A stretch of DNA of 40,756 nucleotides, from contig NZ_LRTR01000800.1 in assembly GCF_001550375.1 (NCBI RefSeq), positions 1-40,756 of the forward strand, given 5' to 3'. Shown piece after piece: positions 34,098 to 40,756 of this stretch. Below the pieces are notes generated by a model that did not search any database, was not told the DNA's origin, and worked only from the letters and a program-made list of their open reading frames with translations. Every line of letters begins with the position of its first letter. The first letter of the stretch is position 1. Position numbers and translations under genes: made by a program. The DNA is from Streptomyces europaeiscabiei (lineage in GTDB: Bacteria > Actinomycetota > Actinomycetes > Streptomycetales > Streptomycetaceae).

Positions 34098-34286
34098 ATG
34101 GCAGAGCCCCTGGCCACAGGCGGCTGGGCGGTGGCCCTGAAAGAGCTGCACAGCTTCTTCGAAGCCTGCGGCGACGACGTGGACGAGGCGCTGGCCGCCC
34201 ACTTCGGTTTCGACACCGCCAACGACCGGATCACCGCCGGGCTGGAGCTGGCCACCGAACACCTCCAGTCCTCACCTGCGAACTGA
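34098..34286 (+). CDS. Small acidic hypothetical protein
   Basis: The 62-residue frame starts at ATG 34098 behind GAGGGC, which overlaps the end of the previous frame. It reads TGGWAVALKELHSFFEACGD, DVDEALAAHFGFDTANDRIT and AGLELATEHLQSSPAN. It is helical and acidic with no known motif. It lies 13 bases before the ExeA/TniB-like ATPase gene, so the three were probably one transcription unit of a transposon. Confidence 0.5.
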   Translation: MAEPLATGGWAVALKELHSFFEACGDDVDEALAAHFGFDTANDRITAGLELATEHLQSSPAN

Positions 34287-34299
34287 CCGGTGAATCAAC

Positions 34300-35108
34300 G
34301 TGATTGAGAAACTGCGGGCCCACTATGGGTTCGAGCGCGTGCCGTTCGGCCGCAACCTCGCGCCGGGCATGCTGCACCGGCACGACTCCCACAACCAGGA
34401 CGTCGCCCGCATCTCCTGGTACATCGCCGAACGCTCCATCGGCGTGGTCAGCGGCGATGTCGGCGCCGGCAAGACCGTCTCCGTCCGCACCTGCCTGGAC
34501 GCCCTCGACCCCTCGAAATACAGCGTCGTCGACATCCCCAACCCGATGATCGGGGTCCGCATCCAGGAAGCGATCGTGAACACCTTCGGCCAGATCCCCT
34601 CCCACCTGGGCTCCCGGCTGACCGTCCAGACCGGCAGGGTCCTGCTGGCCGAACGCGAGGAACGCGGACGCAGCCCCGTCCTCGTTGTTCGACGAGGCTC
34701 ATCTGATGTCCTACGAACAGCTGAAATCCATCCGCATGCTCACCAACCAGGGCATGGACCAGGACTCCCCGCTGTCCTGCCTGCTGTCGGCCGGCCCACC
34801 CTCGGACGCACCATGAAACTCGCTGTCCTGGCCGCCCTGGAACAGCGCGCTGCCCTGCGCTACACGATGCCGGGCATGACTCCACCGAAACCACCAGCTA
34901 CGTCGCCCACCACCTGAAGATCGCCGGGCGTCCGGACCAGCTGTTCACCGAGGACGCACTCACACTGATCCACACGACCTCGCGCGGCTACCCCGGAGCG
35001 GTCAACAACCTTTCCTTGCTGGCCCTCGTCGCCGCGTTCGCCACCGGCAAAAACCTGGTCGACGAGGCCGCCGCCCGCGCGTCCGTGAGTGAGGTGGTCG
35101 GCGACTGA
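34300..35108 (+). pseudogene. ExeA/TniB-type transposition ATPase, frameshifted
   Basis: The chain begins IEKLRAHYGFERVPFGRNLA, PGMLHRHDSHNQDVARISWY, with Walker A GVVSGDVGAGKTVSVRT and IGVRIQEAIVNTFG. A shift near 34683 leads to LFDEAHLMSYEQLKSIRML (Walker B FDEAH). Another shift near 34790 gives GRPTLGRTMKLAVLAALEQR and AALRYTMPGM. A third shift near 34880 gives TTSYVAHHLKIAGRPDQLFT and SRGYPGAVNNLSLLALVAAF, ending at TGA 35106-35108. With the frames joined it is full length for this family, which helps a DDE transposase choose targets. The transposase itself is missing. Confidence 0.83.
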
Positions 35109-35206
35109 GAACTCGCCCCGTCTGGCCGGGAGATGGTAGCCGGGCTTGCGGATCGACCACCGGGTTTGCAGGCTTCGCTTCCTACCAGCAGGAAGGAATG
35201 TCAACC

Positions 35207-35722
35207 ATGATCCTCCCGAAGGTCAGGGACCCTCGCTTCGTGACGATCCGCCGTGGTGGGACCCTCACTGATTCGGATCACCATCTCCTCGCCCTTTGGG
35301 CGGCAGCTTGCGCGGAGCACGTCCTTGACCTCTTCGAGTCGGCTCAGCCTGAGGACCCACGGCCGCGCCAGGCGATCGAGCATGCCCGCGCCTGGGTGCG
35401 TGGCGAGGTCAAGATGATGCAGGCACGCGCGGCGGGCGGCCATGCAATGGGCGCGGCTCGAGACCTGCGCGGCGCAGCACGGCATGCCGCCTACGCCGCC
35501 GGCCAGGCCGCAGTCGTCGCACACGTCGCCGCGCACGAACTCGGTGCGGCCGCCTATGCGATCAAGGCCGCACGCGCTGCCGCACCAAAAGACGAGAGTG
35601 AGCCCGCAGGACGGCTCGAGTGCCAGTGGCAGCGCGACCAGCTCCCGGAGGCGATTCGCGAGCTTGTACTTGACGACCAGCGATTGCGCAACGACATCTG
35701 CTGGTCGGTGTTCGACTGCTGA
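35207..35722 (+). CDS. Putative immunity protein (Imm5-like helical repeat)
   Basis: The protein has 171 residues. Motifs include LLALWAAACAEHVLDLFESA, DPRPRQAIEHARAWVRGEVK, then Ala-rich helices (RAAGGHAMGAARDLRGAARH, AAYAAGQAAVVAHVAAHELG) and YAIKAARAAAP, closing with ECQWQRDQLPEAIRELVL. This all-helical pattern is that of proteins labelled putative immunity protein in actinobacteria, supposed to neutralise a cognate toxin. The ATG at 35207 is preferred over 35198 because GGAAGGA (35191-35197) sits eight or nine bases before it. No toxin gene is next to it, so it is an orphan here. Confidence 0.66.
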   Translation: MILPKVRDPRFVTIRRGGTLTDSDHHLLALWAAACAEHVLDLFESAQPEDPRPRQAIEHARAWVRGEVKMMQARAAGGHAMGAARDLRGAARHAAYAAGQAAVVAHVAAHELGAAAYAIKAARAAAPKDESEPAGRLECQWQRDQLPEAIRELVLDDQRLRNDICWSVFDC

Positions 35723-35859
35723 GCGCGCATCGGGCGCCAGCACCGTCCACACGAAACTGATCGCCGCCAGCGCCGCTCGGTCGCCGAGCTATCGCAGCTG
35801 CGAGGTTGGTTGCTGATCCACCGGCACCTTGCGGAAGAAGACGACACCTCACCGACGAC

Positions 35860-35889
35860 GGCCCCGCCGGAACACCCATCGGCGGGGCC
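35860..35889 (+). terminator. Hairpin after the immunity-like gene
   Basis: GGCCCCGCCG (35860-35869) and CGGCGGGGCC (35880-35889) form a perfect 10-base stem with a 10-base loop. It lies between the immunity-like gene and the LacI scrap. Confidence 0.6.
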
Positions 35890-35910
35890 TCGCCGTCAGA
35901 GTCCGTCGGC

Positions 35911-36126
35911 ATCGTGAACGCCGCCTTCGTCGGCATTTTCAACGCCGCGCAACACAGCGACCTGCACCCGGGGCTCACCACGGTCCGCGTCCCCTACGAG
36001 GAACTGGGCCGCCGCGCCGTCCGCACCGCCCTCGACCGCACCCCGGACGACCCGGACGAGCACCTGCTGCTGGGCACGCATGCCGTCGTGCGGAACTCGG
36101 CGGCGCTGACGCCAACTCACCCCTGA
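35911..36126 (+). pseudogene. C-terminal scrap of a LacI-family regulator
   Basis: The frame reads AAFVGIFNAAQHSDLHPGLT, TVRVPYEELGRRAVRTALDR, then DPDEHLLLGTHAVVRNSAAL and a stop at 36124-36126. This is the usual end of LacI regulators ('HPGLTTVR-P-EELGR-AV..L'). The DNA-binding domain and most of the sugar-binding domain are gone. Such regulators normally control sugar ABC transport or glycosidase genes. Confidence 0.7.
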
Positions 36127-36483
36127 ACCACCGGACACCACTGCCCCGACCGAGGCCGGGCGTACGCACATCCGCGTCCGGGTCTCCCGCCACCGGACAC
36201 AGCTCCTGGGCCGCTCCCAACAGCGTGCCGGGACCATTGAGAAGCCGAAGTGACGCACGGTGAAATTGAGCCAAAGCGAGTTTCCGGTGCGCAATTCCTT
36301 GACCCCTTCGCCCTCAGCAATGGAGATTCTCTATCCACAGGGGGTCCACAGAAGAACTTGGGCCCCGTGTGCCCGATTCCGGGGCAAGGCATTGGACCGA
36401 TGCCTCCTTTCCGCACAACCAGGAGTCGGATCGATCCCCGGAGGCGGGAATCACCGCTTCCGCATTTTGATCGAGGGGGAACA
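36127..36483. other. Upstream region of the I36-like secreted protein
   Basis: About 360 bases with no gene. The right part (36240-36470) is noticeably less GC-rich than the rest of the window, as expected for a regulated promoter region of a secreted protein. No clear -35/-10 pair can be named. Confidence 0.4.
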
Positions 36484-37053
36484 GTGAAGAAAATCAGCTC
36501 GGTTCTCATAGCAGTCGCCTGCGCGGCGACCGGCGTACTGGCCGCCGGTCCGGCGTCGGCCGCCGAGGCGAAGGCGGGTTCGGTGACGGGTGGCGCCGTC
36601 GCCACCCTGGGACAGAAGAAGATCAACCTCAAGCGCGACGGCTGGGGCGCCGCACAGAGCTGCGTGGTGTACTCCAAGACCTCGGTGCGCTGCTTCAAGA
36701 CCCACGCGGAGGCGGACAAGGCCCTGGGCTACAACCGGGCCGCCGACCCCCTGCTGCGTAGCGCCGGGGTGAACGCCAGGGCGCTGCCGGCGTGCGCGGA
36801 CAACTGGACGTGCCTGTACGAGCACATCAACGGTGGGGGACGCCGACTGATCTTCAGCGACTACTACTGGCACAACCTCAACGAGTACGACTTCAGCGAC
36901 AAGACGTCGTCCTGGCGCAACAGGCAGTCGGATTCGTGGGCGTGGCTCGCCAGGGACGAGGGCGGCAGAGGCGGCCAGATTTCCATCAGCACCGACGCCT
37001 ACAGTTCCAACCTCGGTGCCTACAACGACTGGGCCAGCTCGGTGTGCGCCTGA
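36484..37053 (+). CDS. Secreted peptidase-inhibitor I36 / crystallin-like protein
   Basis: The protein has 189 residues. The GTG at 36484 follows GAGGGGGA. A short signal peptide (KKISSVLIAVACAATGVLAA, cleavage near ASAAEA) is followed by a linker and a C-terminal beta/gamma-crystallin-like domain: CADNWTCLYEHINGGGRRLI, FSDYYWHNLNEYDFSDKTSS, WRNRQSDSWAWLARDEGGRG, then ISTDAYSSNLGAYNDWASSV and a final Cys. This is the I36 inhibitor fold known from Streptomyces metalloprotease inhibitors. Six cysteines are visible in the mature part. It may protect against secreted proteases or bind calcium. Confidence 0.84.
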   Translation: MKKISSVLIAVACAATGVLAAGPASAAEAKAGSVTGGAVATLGQKKINLKRDGWGAAQSCVVYSKTSVRCFKTHAEADKALGYNRAADPLLRSAGVNARALPACADNWTCLYEHINGGGRRLIFSDYYWHNLNEYDFSDKTSSWRNRQSDSWAWLARDEGGRGGQISISTDAYSSNLGAYNDWASSVCA

Positions 37054-37075
37054 CCGTACAGAGCCATTCCATAAA

Positions 37076-37111
37076 CCCAGGGCCGCCGAGCTGCAGCTCG
37101 GCGGCCCTGGG
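37076..37111. terminator. Perfect 18-base-arm palindrome terminator
   Basis: The 36 bases from CCCAGGGCCGCC to GGCGGCCCTGGG are one perfect palindrome centred on CTGCAG. It lies 22 bases after the I36-like gene and just before the convergent gene at 37134, so it probably terminates both. Confidence 0.82.
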
Positions 37112-37133
37112 CCGTTTCCCGGCTTTCTCTTGG

Positions 37134-37490
37134 CTAGGTGTACTCGGCCGCCACGTTGGTGACACATGGCCGTCGGTAGTTGATCAAGGGGGACCTCCGG
37201 GCGTAGTGGAGATAGCACACTTGCTGGCCGTCTGCCGGTTGAGGCGGACCTTGGTTGTAGGGGACGCCTATGTCCTCGGCGTACGACTCCAGAGTCTCCC
37301 GCACTCCGAGCAGTTCCTCACCGGCAGCCGGTAACGAGCCGCCGTGCGGCCGCATCGGCTCGATCTCCAAAGCATGGTCACCGATTTTTAACTGGATCTT
37401 CGTATCGACCTCGACGAGCTTCCGGTCCTCGGCGATGATTTCCTCGTACCGCGCTCGGGAGACGCTCCCGACCTTCGTGCTCGTGGGCAT
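37134..37490 (-). pseudogene. Truncated DUF6192-like plasmid protein
   Basis: The first 70 residues read VSRARYEEIIAEDRKLVEVD, TKIQLKIGDHALEIEPMRPH, GGSLPAAGEELLGVRETLES and YAEDIGVPY. This resembles the N-terminus of a Streptomyces family (DUF6192, often on plasmids) that continues for about 200 more residues. Here the frame continues with about 40 unrelated residues (NQGPPQPADGQQVCYLHYAR) to a stop at 37134. The start ATG at 37490 is reasonable. It is either a truncation fused to foreign DNA or a short variant that is still expressed. The family name is from memory of the pattern. Confidence 0.5.
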
Positions 37491-37662
37491 GGAGCCCACC
37501 ACCCCTCAGCACGGGACGCCGGCACTCCCTCCGCCGGCGACAAGTCCCGGCCTCTGCCCGCAGCATCCTGCCGCACAAGACCATGGCAACCCACAGCAAA
37601 CGCTGTTGCGTACAAGCAGTTTCAGAGATGGTTCTCAGGACCGCCGTCGGGCAAGGACGAGC

Positions 37663-38811
37663 TCAAGGCAGGTCAGAAATGCTGGTGCCCGAGGGAAGCC
37701 GCAGCCCAGAGGGCGTCACCTGCAGGCCGAATTTCGGGGGGTGCCTGAGGTCGGCTACCTGGGACAAGTCGACGGTGCCACCGCTGAAGTGAGCGGGCGG
37801 TACCGTGCGATAAATGGAAGAGAGGTGGCGTTCACCGAAGTTTACGGCGCTGCCGGTAAAGGTCGCGCCGGTGAAGTCGACGATGCCGTCGGAGAACTCA
37901 GCTCCCTCGAAAGAGACTTCGCCCGCTGTGAAGGCAGCGTCCCGGAAGGTCACGCGACCACCGGTGAAGCGGGCATGGTCGAAGGTGACCCAGCCGCCGC
38001 TGAAGGTGGCACGGTTGAAGCGGACGGTGCCGCTGCGGAATTCGGCGAGCCGGAAATAGACGTGGCTGTCCTCGGCGAAGTTGGCCTCATCGAAGATGAT
38101 CTGTTCCGTTCCGTCGCCAGCGAAGAGGGCCTTGACGAACAGGATGTCACCGCCGGTGAAGCGGGCGCCACGGAAGTCAGCTTCAACAAGGACGGCGCCC
38201 GTGAAGTCGAGATCGTGGCCCTGCCAGGATGCGGGCGCACCGTCGCGCAGGTGGGCGGCAATAAGCCTCAGGACAGTTACGCGCACCTCTCGCTCGCGCT
38301 GCCACGACGCCAGCGCCTGATCGTCGGTCGGCGGATCGGGAGCATGCGGCATTCTCAGGTAGCCGCACAGTACGTCGATGCACATCTGGCGTTCCTGCGG
38401 CCATTCATCGGCGAGCCGTGCCATGGCATAGGCGCCTGCCATGCGTACAGCTGGCTGGTCTGTCCCGAGTTGTTCGGCGGCGGCGCCGAACCGTTCGATC
38501 AGCGCCTTGTCATACTCGCGGAGATCGGTCGCTTCACTCAGATGCTGGCGCCGATAGGCGACCACGAGCGCCACGACCCCGCCGACACCCGCAACAACAG
38601 CCAGTGCGATCTTGATGGCGTCATATGTATCACCGGGCCTTAGCGGTCCAGACACCTGAACCTGGGGCGCCCCGAGCATCAGCCACAGTAGTCCCAAGAC
38701 GGTGATCACTGCGGCTACGGCCAGCACCAGTACGACAGCGATATGCAGGCCCAATGGCCAGCGCATGGCACCGCGCGGCGTCAGGTTCGAATTTCGCTCA
38801 GCCGCGGTCAA
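37663..38811 (-). CDS. Membrane-anchored pentapeptide-repeat protein
   Basis: The protein has 382 residues. The TTG at 38811 has a perfect GGAGG seven bases upstream. Two N-terminal helices (AVVLVLAVAAVITVLGLLWL and IKIALAVVAGVGGVVALVVA) anchor it. A conserved segment (RRQHLSEATDLREYDKALIE, RFGAAAEQLGTDQPAVRMAG, AYAMARLADEWPQERQMCID) is typical of the actinobacterial family. From about residue 210 it has pentapeptide-like repeats (ADFRGARFTGG, ATFSGGWVTFDHARFTGGRV, AAFTAGEVSFEGAEFSDG) that fold into a right-handed beta helix. Function is unknown; some relatives shield DNA gyrase. Confidence 0.88.
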   Translation of the reverse strand: MTAAERNSNLTPRGAMRWPLGLHIAVVLVLAVAAVITVLGLLWLMLGAPQVQVSGPLRPGDTYDAIKIALAVVAGVGGVVALVVAYRRQHLSEATDLREYDKALIERFGAAAEQLGTDQPAVRMAGAYAMARLADEWPQERQMCIDVLCGYLRMPHAPDPPTDDQALASWQREREVRVTVLRLIAAHLRDGAPASWQGHDLDFTGAVLVEADFRGARFTGGDILFVKALFAGDGTEQIIFDEANFAEDSHVYFRLAEFRSGTVRFNRATFSGGWVTFDHARFTGGRVTFRDAAFTAGEVSFEGAEFSDGIVDFTGATFTGSAVNFGERHLSSIYRTVPPAHFSGGTVDLSQVADLRHPPKFGLQVTPSGLRLPSGTSISDLP

Positions 38812-39255
38812 GCTCGATCCTCCGGCAAGACGGCCCCATCGGCCATCACGGAGCCGACCGCACGTTCATAGAGGCAAGTAGACAACCTCATCATGCCCTC
38901 CCCTGGTCCTGCTGCTGAACCAGCGTGGCGTACCTACAGCACGCGCACCAGATGGCTGGCACCGCCGGACAGACCGCTGAGGGCCATCCCCCTCCAGCGG
39001 CGATCTTGGGATCGAAATCAGGCTCTTACGTTGTTCCTGTGGTTGATTCCGGTCACTCGTAGGATCGGAAGGCCAGGCCCAGGAGTGCTGGGTGTGGCTG
39101 CGTGTCTCCAGCCCAGTGGTGGCTTCAAACGATTGGCCGCCCGGCATCCCGCGACGACCCGACCACTCATTGGGATGCGCGGCAAAGACCGCTTGGCAAG
39201 GACACGCTGGCGAGGTCGTCTGCTGCGAAGATAAGGGACGACTTCGGAGGCGGCC
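38812..39255. other. Gene-free stretch before the IS110/Tpg mosaic
   Basis: No supported gene in about 440 bases. It must contain the promoter of the minus-strand pentapeptide gene near 38840-38900. The right part may be the left end of the IS110 relic, which has no terminal repeats to mark it. Confidence 0.4.
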
Positions 39256-39375
39256 GTGCCCCAACTGTGGGCTGGTATGGATGCAGGCAAGGCCGAGCAC
39301 CACTGCCTGATGCTCGGTGCTGATGGCACGCGGAAGCTGTCGCAACGTGTGGTCAACGACGAGGTGAAGGCCCGG
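39256..39375 (+). pseudogene. IS110-family transposase, N-terminal scrap
   Basis: From GTG 39256 the frame reads PQLWAGMDAGKAEHHCLMLG, ADGTRKLSQRVVNDEV. This is the beginning of the DEDD transposase of IS110 elements ('WAGMDAGKAHHHC...G..L..R.V.NDE'), including the first catalytic aspartate (MDAGK). Within about 40 residues it passes, in the same frame, into a Tpg-like sequence. The rest of the element is gone. Confidence 0.75.
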
Positions 39376-39482
39376 TGGCAGCCGTAGATCCGGGCCAAAG
39401 CCCGGCAGAAGGCAGCGACCACCGGCGGCATCGTCGTCGACACCCGCGTCCGCCTCGGCTACACCGCCCCGATCGGGTCGAC
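39366..39482 (+). pseudogene. Telomere terminal protein (Tpg-like) central scrap
   Basis: The frame reads VKARWQP, TAG (39385-39387), IRAKARQKAATTGGIVVDTR, VRLGYTAPIGST. Streptomyces telomere terminal proteins have 'EVRKRWQPRVRARARKRAATTTGLVIETRARFGYTA-PGTTD' here, so the match is good over 38 residues, with a nonsense codon in place of Gln or Arg. The N-terminal helix-turn-helix and the C-terminus are absent. The scrap is in frame with the preceding IS110 piece and ends at GTCGACGG, where cation-transporter sequence starts in another frame. Confidence 0.7.
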
Positions 39483-39731
39483 GGAAAACAGACCCTGCTG
39501 TGCACGTACCTGTCCGCCGTCCTCCTGGTCGGCCTGGCCCTCAACGCCACCCTCGGCTGGTCCTGGGCCGACCCGATCGCCGCCCTCGTGATCCCCGCCA
39601 TCGCAGTCAAGGAAGGCCGCGACGCCTGGCAGGGCAAGGGCTGCTGCGCACCGTCCACAGCCGCGATGGCGCCGACGACCAGCGCCGAGGCCGATGCCTG
39701 CGGCTGCCGACCGGGCTGCGACTGCTGCTGA
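39480..39731 (+). pseudogene. C-terminal half of a cation (CDF-like) transporter
   Basis: The frame reads DGKQTLLCTYLSAVLLVGLA, LNATLGWSWADPIAALVIPA, IAVKEGRDAWQGKGCCAP, then a tail with CGCRPGCDCC. This matches the last helices and cysteine-rich tail of small actinobacterial cation transporters that accompany MerR regulators. The N-terminal half is replaced by the Tpg scrap. It was probably part of the same metal-response operon as the three genes that follow. Confidence 0.68.
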
Positions 39732-39836
39732 ACGAACCGGGAGCCGGACTTGCAACCGGTACCCAGGTACAGGTTTACCGTCGGAGACGTACCTGCCCAT
39801 ACCGGGCGCGAGGACACGACGACGGGAGTGCTCACC

Positions 39837-40172
39837 ATGACAACCTGGGTACCGCAGTCCTGCACGCTGCCCACCACCGAGCAGCCGCTGCGGGTCGCGG
39901 AATTCGATGCGCTGTTCGCCAAGCGGCTGGCCGATGCGTCCCGGCCCGAGAGGCTGCGGCTGGAGCTGGTGCTCACCGGCGGTGAGGGCGTGGAGGAGTC
40001 GGTGCGCGACCTGGTGGCCCGCGAGAGCGGCTGCTGCTCGTTCTTCACCTTCACCGTTCGCCCCGGCCCGGAGCACATCAATCTGTACGTCGAGGTCGAC
40101 GGCACGCACGAGGCCGTGCTGGACGCCCTCCAGGAACGGGCCACCGACGTCGCCCGCCGGGATGTGCCATGA
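39837..40172 (+). CDS. Small cysteine-pair protein of the metal operon
   Basis: The protein has 111 residues. The ATG at 39837 follows GGGAG. It has a compact alpha/beta pattern (CTLPTTEQPLRVAEFDALFA, RLRLELVLTGGEGVEESVRD, then ESGCCSFFTFTV) with vicinal cysteines at about C66-C67 that could bind a soft metal, and ends EAVLDALQERATDVARRDVP. I know the family only as an unnamed companion of MerR regulators. Its last codons overlap the MerR start by four bases (ATGA), so the two are translationally coupled. Confidence 0.72.
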   Translation: MTTWVPQSCTLPTTEQPLRVAEFDALFAKRLADASRPERLRLELVLTGGEGVEESVRDLVARESGCCSFFTFTVRPGPEHINLYVEVDGTHEAVLDALQERATDVARRDVP

Positions 40173-40624
40173 ACGGCAGCCCTCTGCGCAGCGGGCAGGT
40201 CGCGGACGCGGCCGGAGTGGACCTCCAGACCCCGCGCTACTACGAGCGGCGCGGCCTGCTCGCCGAACCCGACCGCAGCCCCGGCGGCCACCGGCTCTAC
40301 AGCGAGGACGCGGTCACCGCATTGCGAGTGATCAAGGCCGCCCAGCGGCTCGGGTTCACGCTGGAGGAGGTCGCCGAGCTGCTGGAGGCCGGCAGCCACC
40401 GCCGCGGCCGCCCCGTGCCGGGACTCCAGGAGCGCGCCGCGGCCAAGCTCGCCGAGGTCGACGCAAAGATCGCCGACCTGACCACGATCCGCGCCGCCCT
40501 GGTCACCGCCGTCGACGCCGGGTGTGACGACCTGACCGCGTGCGCGTCGATGGCCGGCTGCCCCATTCCCATCCCCTTCACCGACCTCGCCGAGGAGAAC
40601 CGCCATGCCGGACCCTGCTGCTGA
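40169..40624 (+). CDS. MerR-family metal-response regulator
   Basis: The protein has 151 residues. The N-terminal winged helix is typical (SGQVADAAGVDLQTPRYYER, RGLLAEPDRSPGGHRLYSED, AVTALRVIKAAQRLGFTLEE), followed by the dimerisation helix (QERAAAKLAEVDAKIADLTT). The C-terminal loop carries cysteines in GCDDLTACASMAGCPIPIPF and a final CC, as in metal-sensing members. The usual single-metal positions suggest Hg, Cd or a similar thiophilic ion, but the pattern does not decide which. It overlaps its neighbours on both sides, so it is mid-operon. Confidence 0.88.
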   Translation: MNGSPLRSGQVADAAGVDLQTPRYYERRGLLAEPDRSPGGHRLYSEDAVTALRVIKAAQRLGFTLEEVAELLEAGSHRRGRPVPGLQERAAAKLAEVDAKIADLTTIRAALVTAVDAGCDDLTACASMAGCPIPIPFTDLAEENRHAGPCC

Positions 40625-40756
40625 CCCCCGCCACCAACGCGCGCCGAAGGCGCTCGGGGGCCTTGCCGCGCTGGCCTGTGTGGCGTGCTGCGCGCTGCCC
40701 GTCCTGATCGCGGCGGGCGTCGTCGGCGCCGGCGCCGGAGCCGTGGTGGGCTGGCT
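40605..40756 (+). CDS. Small membrane protein with Cys-Cys, start only (MerT-like)
   Basis: The ATG at 40605 follows GAGGAGAA inside the MerR gene and overlaps its last 20 bases. The visible 50 residues read PDPAADPRHQRAPKALGGLA, then a helix ALACVACCALPVLIAAGVVG and GAGAGAVVGWL. A cysteine pair inside the first helix is typical of MerT/MerC-like metal transport proteins. The gene runs off the window. With the MerR regulator it suggests a mercury-type or related resistance operon. Confidence 0.72.
   Translation, partial: MPDPAADPRHQRAPKALGGLAALACVACCALPVLIAAGVVGAGAGAVVGW

Noticed and set aside
37663..38230. Regular short periodic pattern resembling tandem DNA repeats
   Set aside because: The period is that of pentapeptide-type protein repeats in the minus-strand gene; the DNA copies are not identical.
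38893..39234. A 113-residue plus-strand frame before the IS110 scrap
   Set aside because: It has no ribosome site, no motif and a composition rich in Arg and Pro. It is probably chance.

Overview
The window looks like an accessory stretch of a Streptomyces (or very close actinobacterial) genome. GC is very high, codons end in G/C, many starts are GTG or TTG behind strong Shine-Dalgarno sites, and the families are typical of the genus: a PucR-regulated desaturase cluster, FG-GAP secreted proteins, Tat-exported lyases, nSTAND/WD40 proteins and pentapeptide proteins. A broken copy of a telomere terminal protein (Tpg-like) near the right end, together with a very high density of relic genes and worn-out insertion sequences, suggests a linear replicon and probably a chromosome arm or an integrated linear-plasmid segment. 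That placement is inference.

Layout. 384-3517 is a tight operon: a DUF4333-like membrane-anchored protein, an ABC ATPase and an FtsX-type permease. 3596-4310 is wreckage: an IS1182-like transposase and the tail of a MalG-type sugar permease. 4842-5840 is a secreted GH43 arabinanase. 5841-6521 holds a LuxR-ATPase scrap and an internally deleted IstB. 6560-7603 is a divergent pair (small membrane protein / TetR) around two matching palindromes. 7693-8206 holds scraps of an ABC ATPase and an HNH nuclease. 8369-11776 is a PucR regulator diverging from a flavin/2Fe-2S reductase plus a membrane fatty-acid desaturase, an intact electron-transfer and desaturation module.

12258-13062 is an IS3 orfA truncated against an IS30 relic. 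13200-17401 carries two paralogous secreted FG-GAP beta-propeller proteins with a GNAT acetyltransferase and an acetolactate-synthase tail between them. 17901-18842 is an AraC tail and an intact DHFR/RibD-like reductase. 18989-20490 is a frameshifted ISL3 element with recognisable ends. 20748-22834 is an epoxide-hydrolase-like enzyme of lower GC diverging from a WYL regulator that has a perfect inverted repeat upstream. 22932-33624 is a run of large minus-strand genes: a lipoprotein polysaccharide deacetylase, a 1254-residue XRE/nSTAND/WD40 protein, a Tat-exported PL4 rhamnogalacturonan lyase and a subtilisin-like protease. Together with the GH43 enzyme these point to secreted degradation of plant cell-wall pectin side chains and protein.

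33950-36126 contains two tiny ORFs, a frameshifted ExeA/TniB-type transposition ATPase, an orphan immunity-like protein and a LacI tail. 36484-38811 has a secreted I36-like protein, a truncated plasmid-type protein and a membrane-anchored pentapeptide protein. 39256-39731 is a three-way mosaic of IS110, Tpg and cation-transporter fragments. 39837 to the end is the start of a cysteine-rich MerR metal-response operon that runs off the window. No tRNA, rRNA or CRISPR array was seen.
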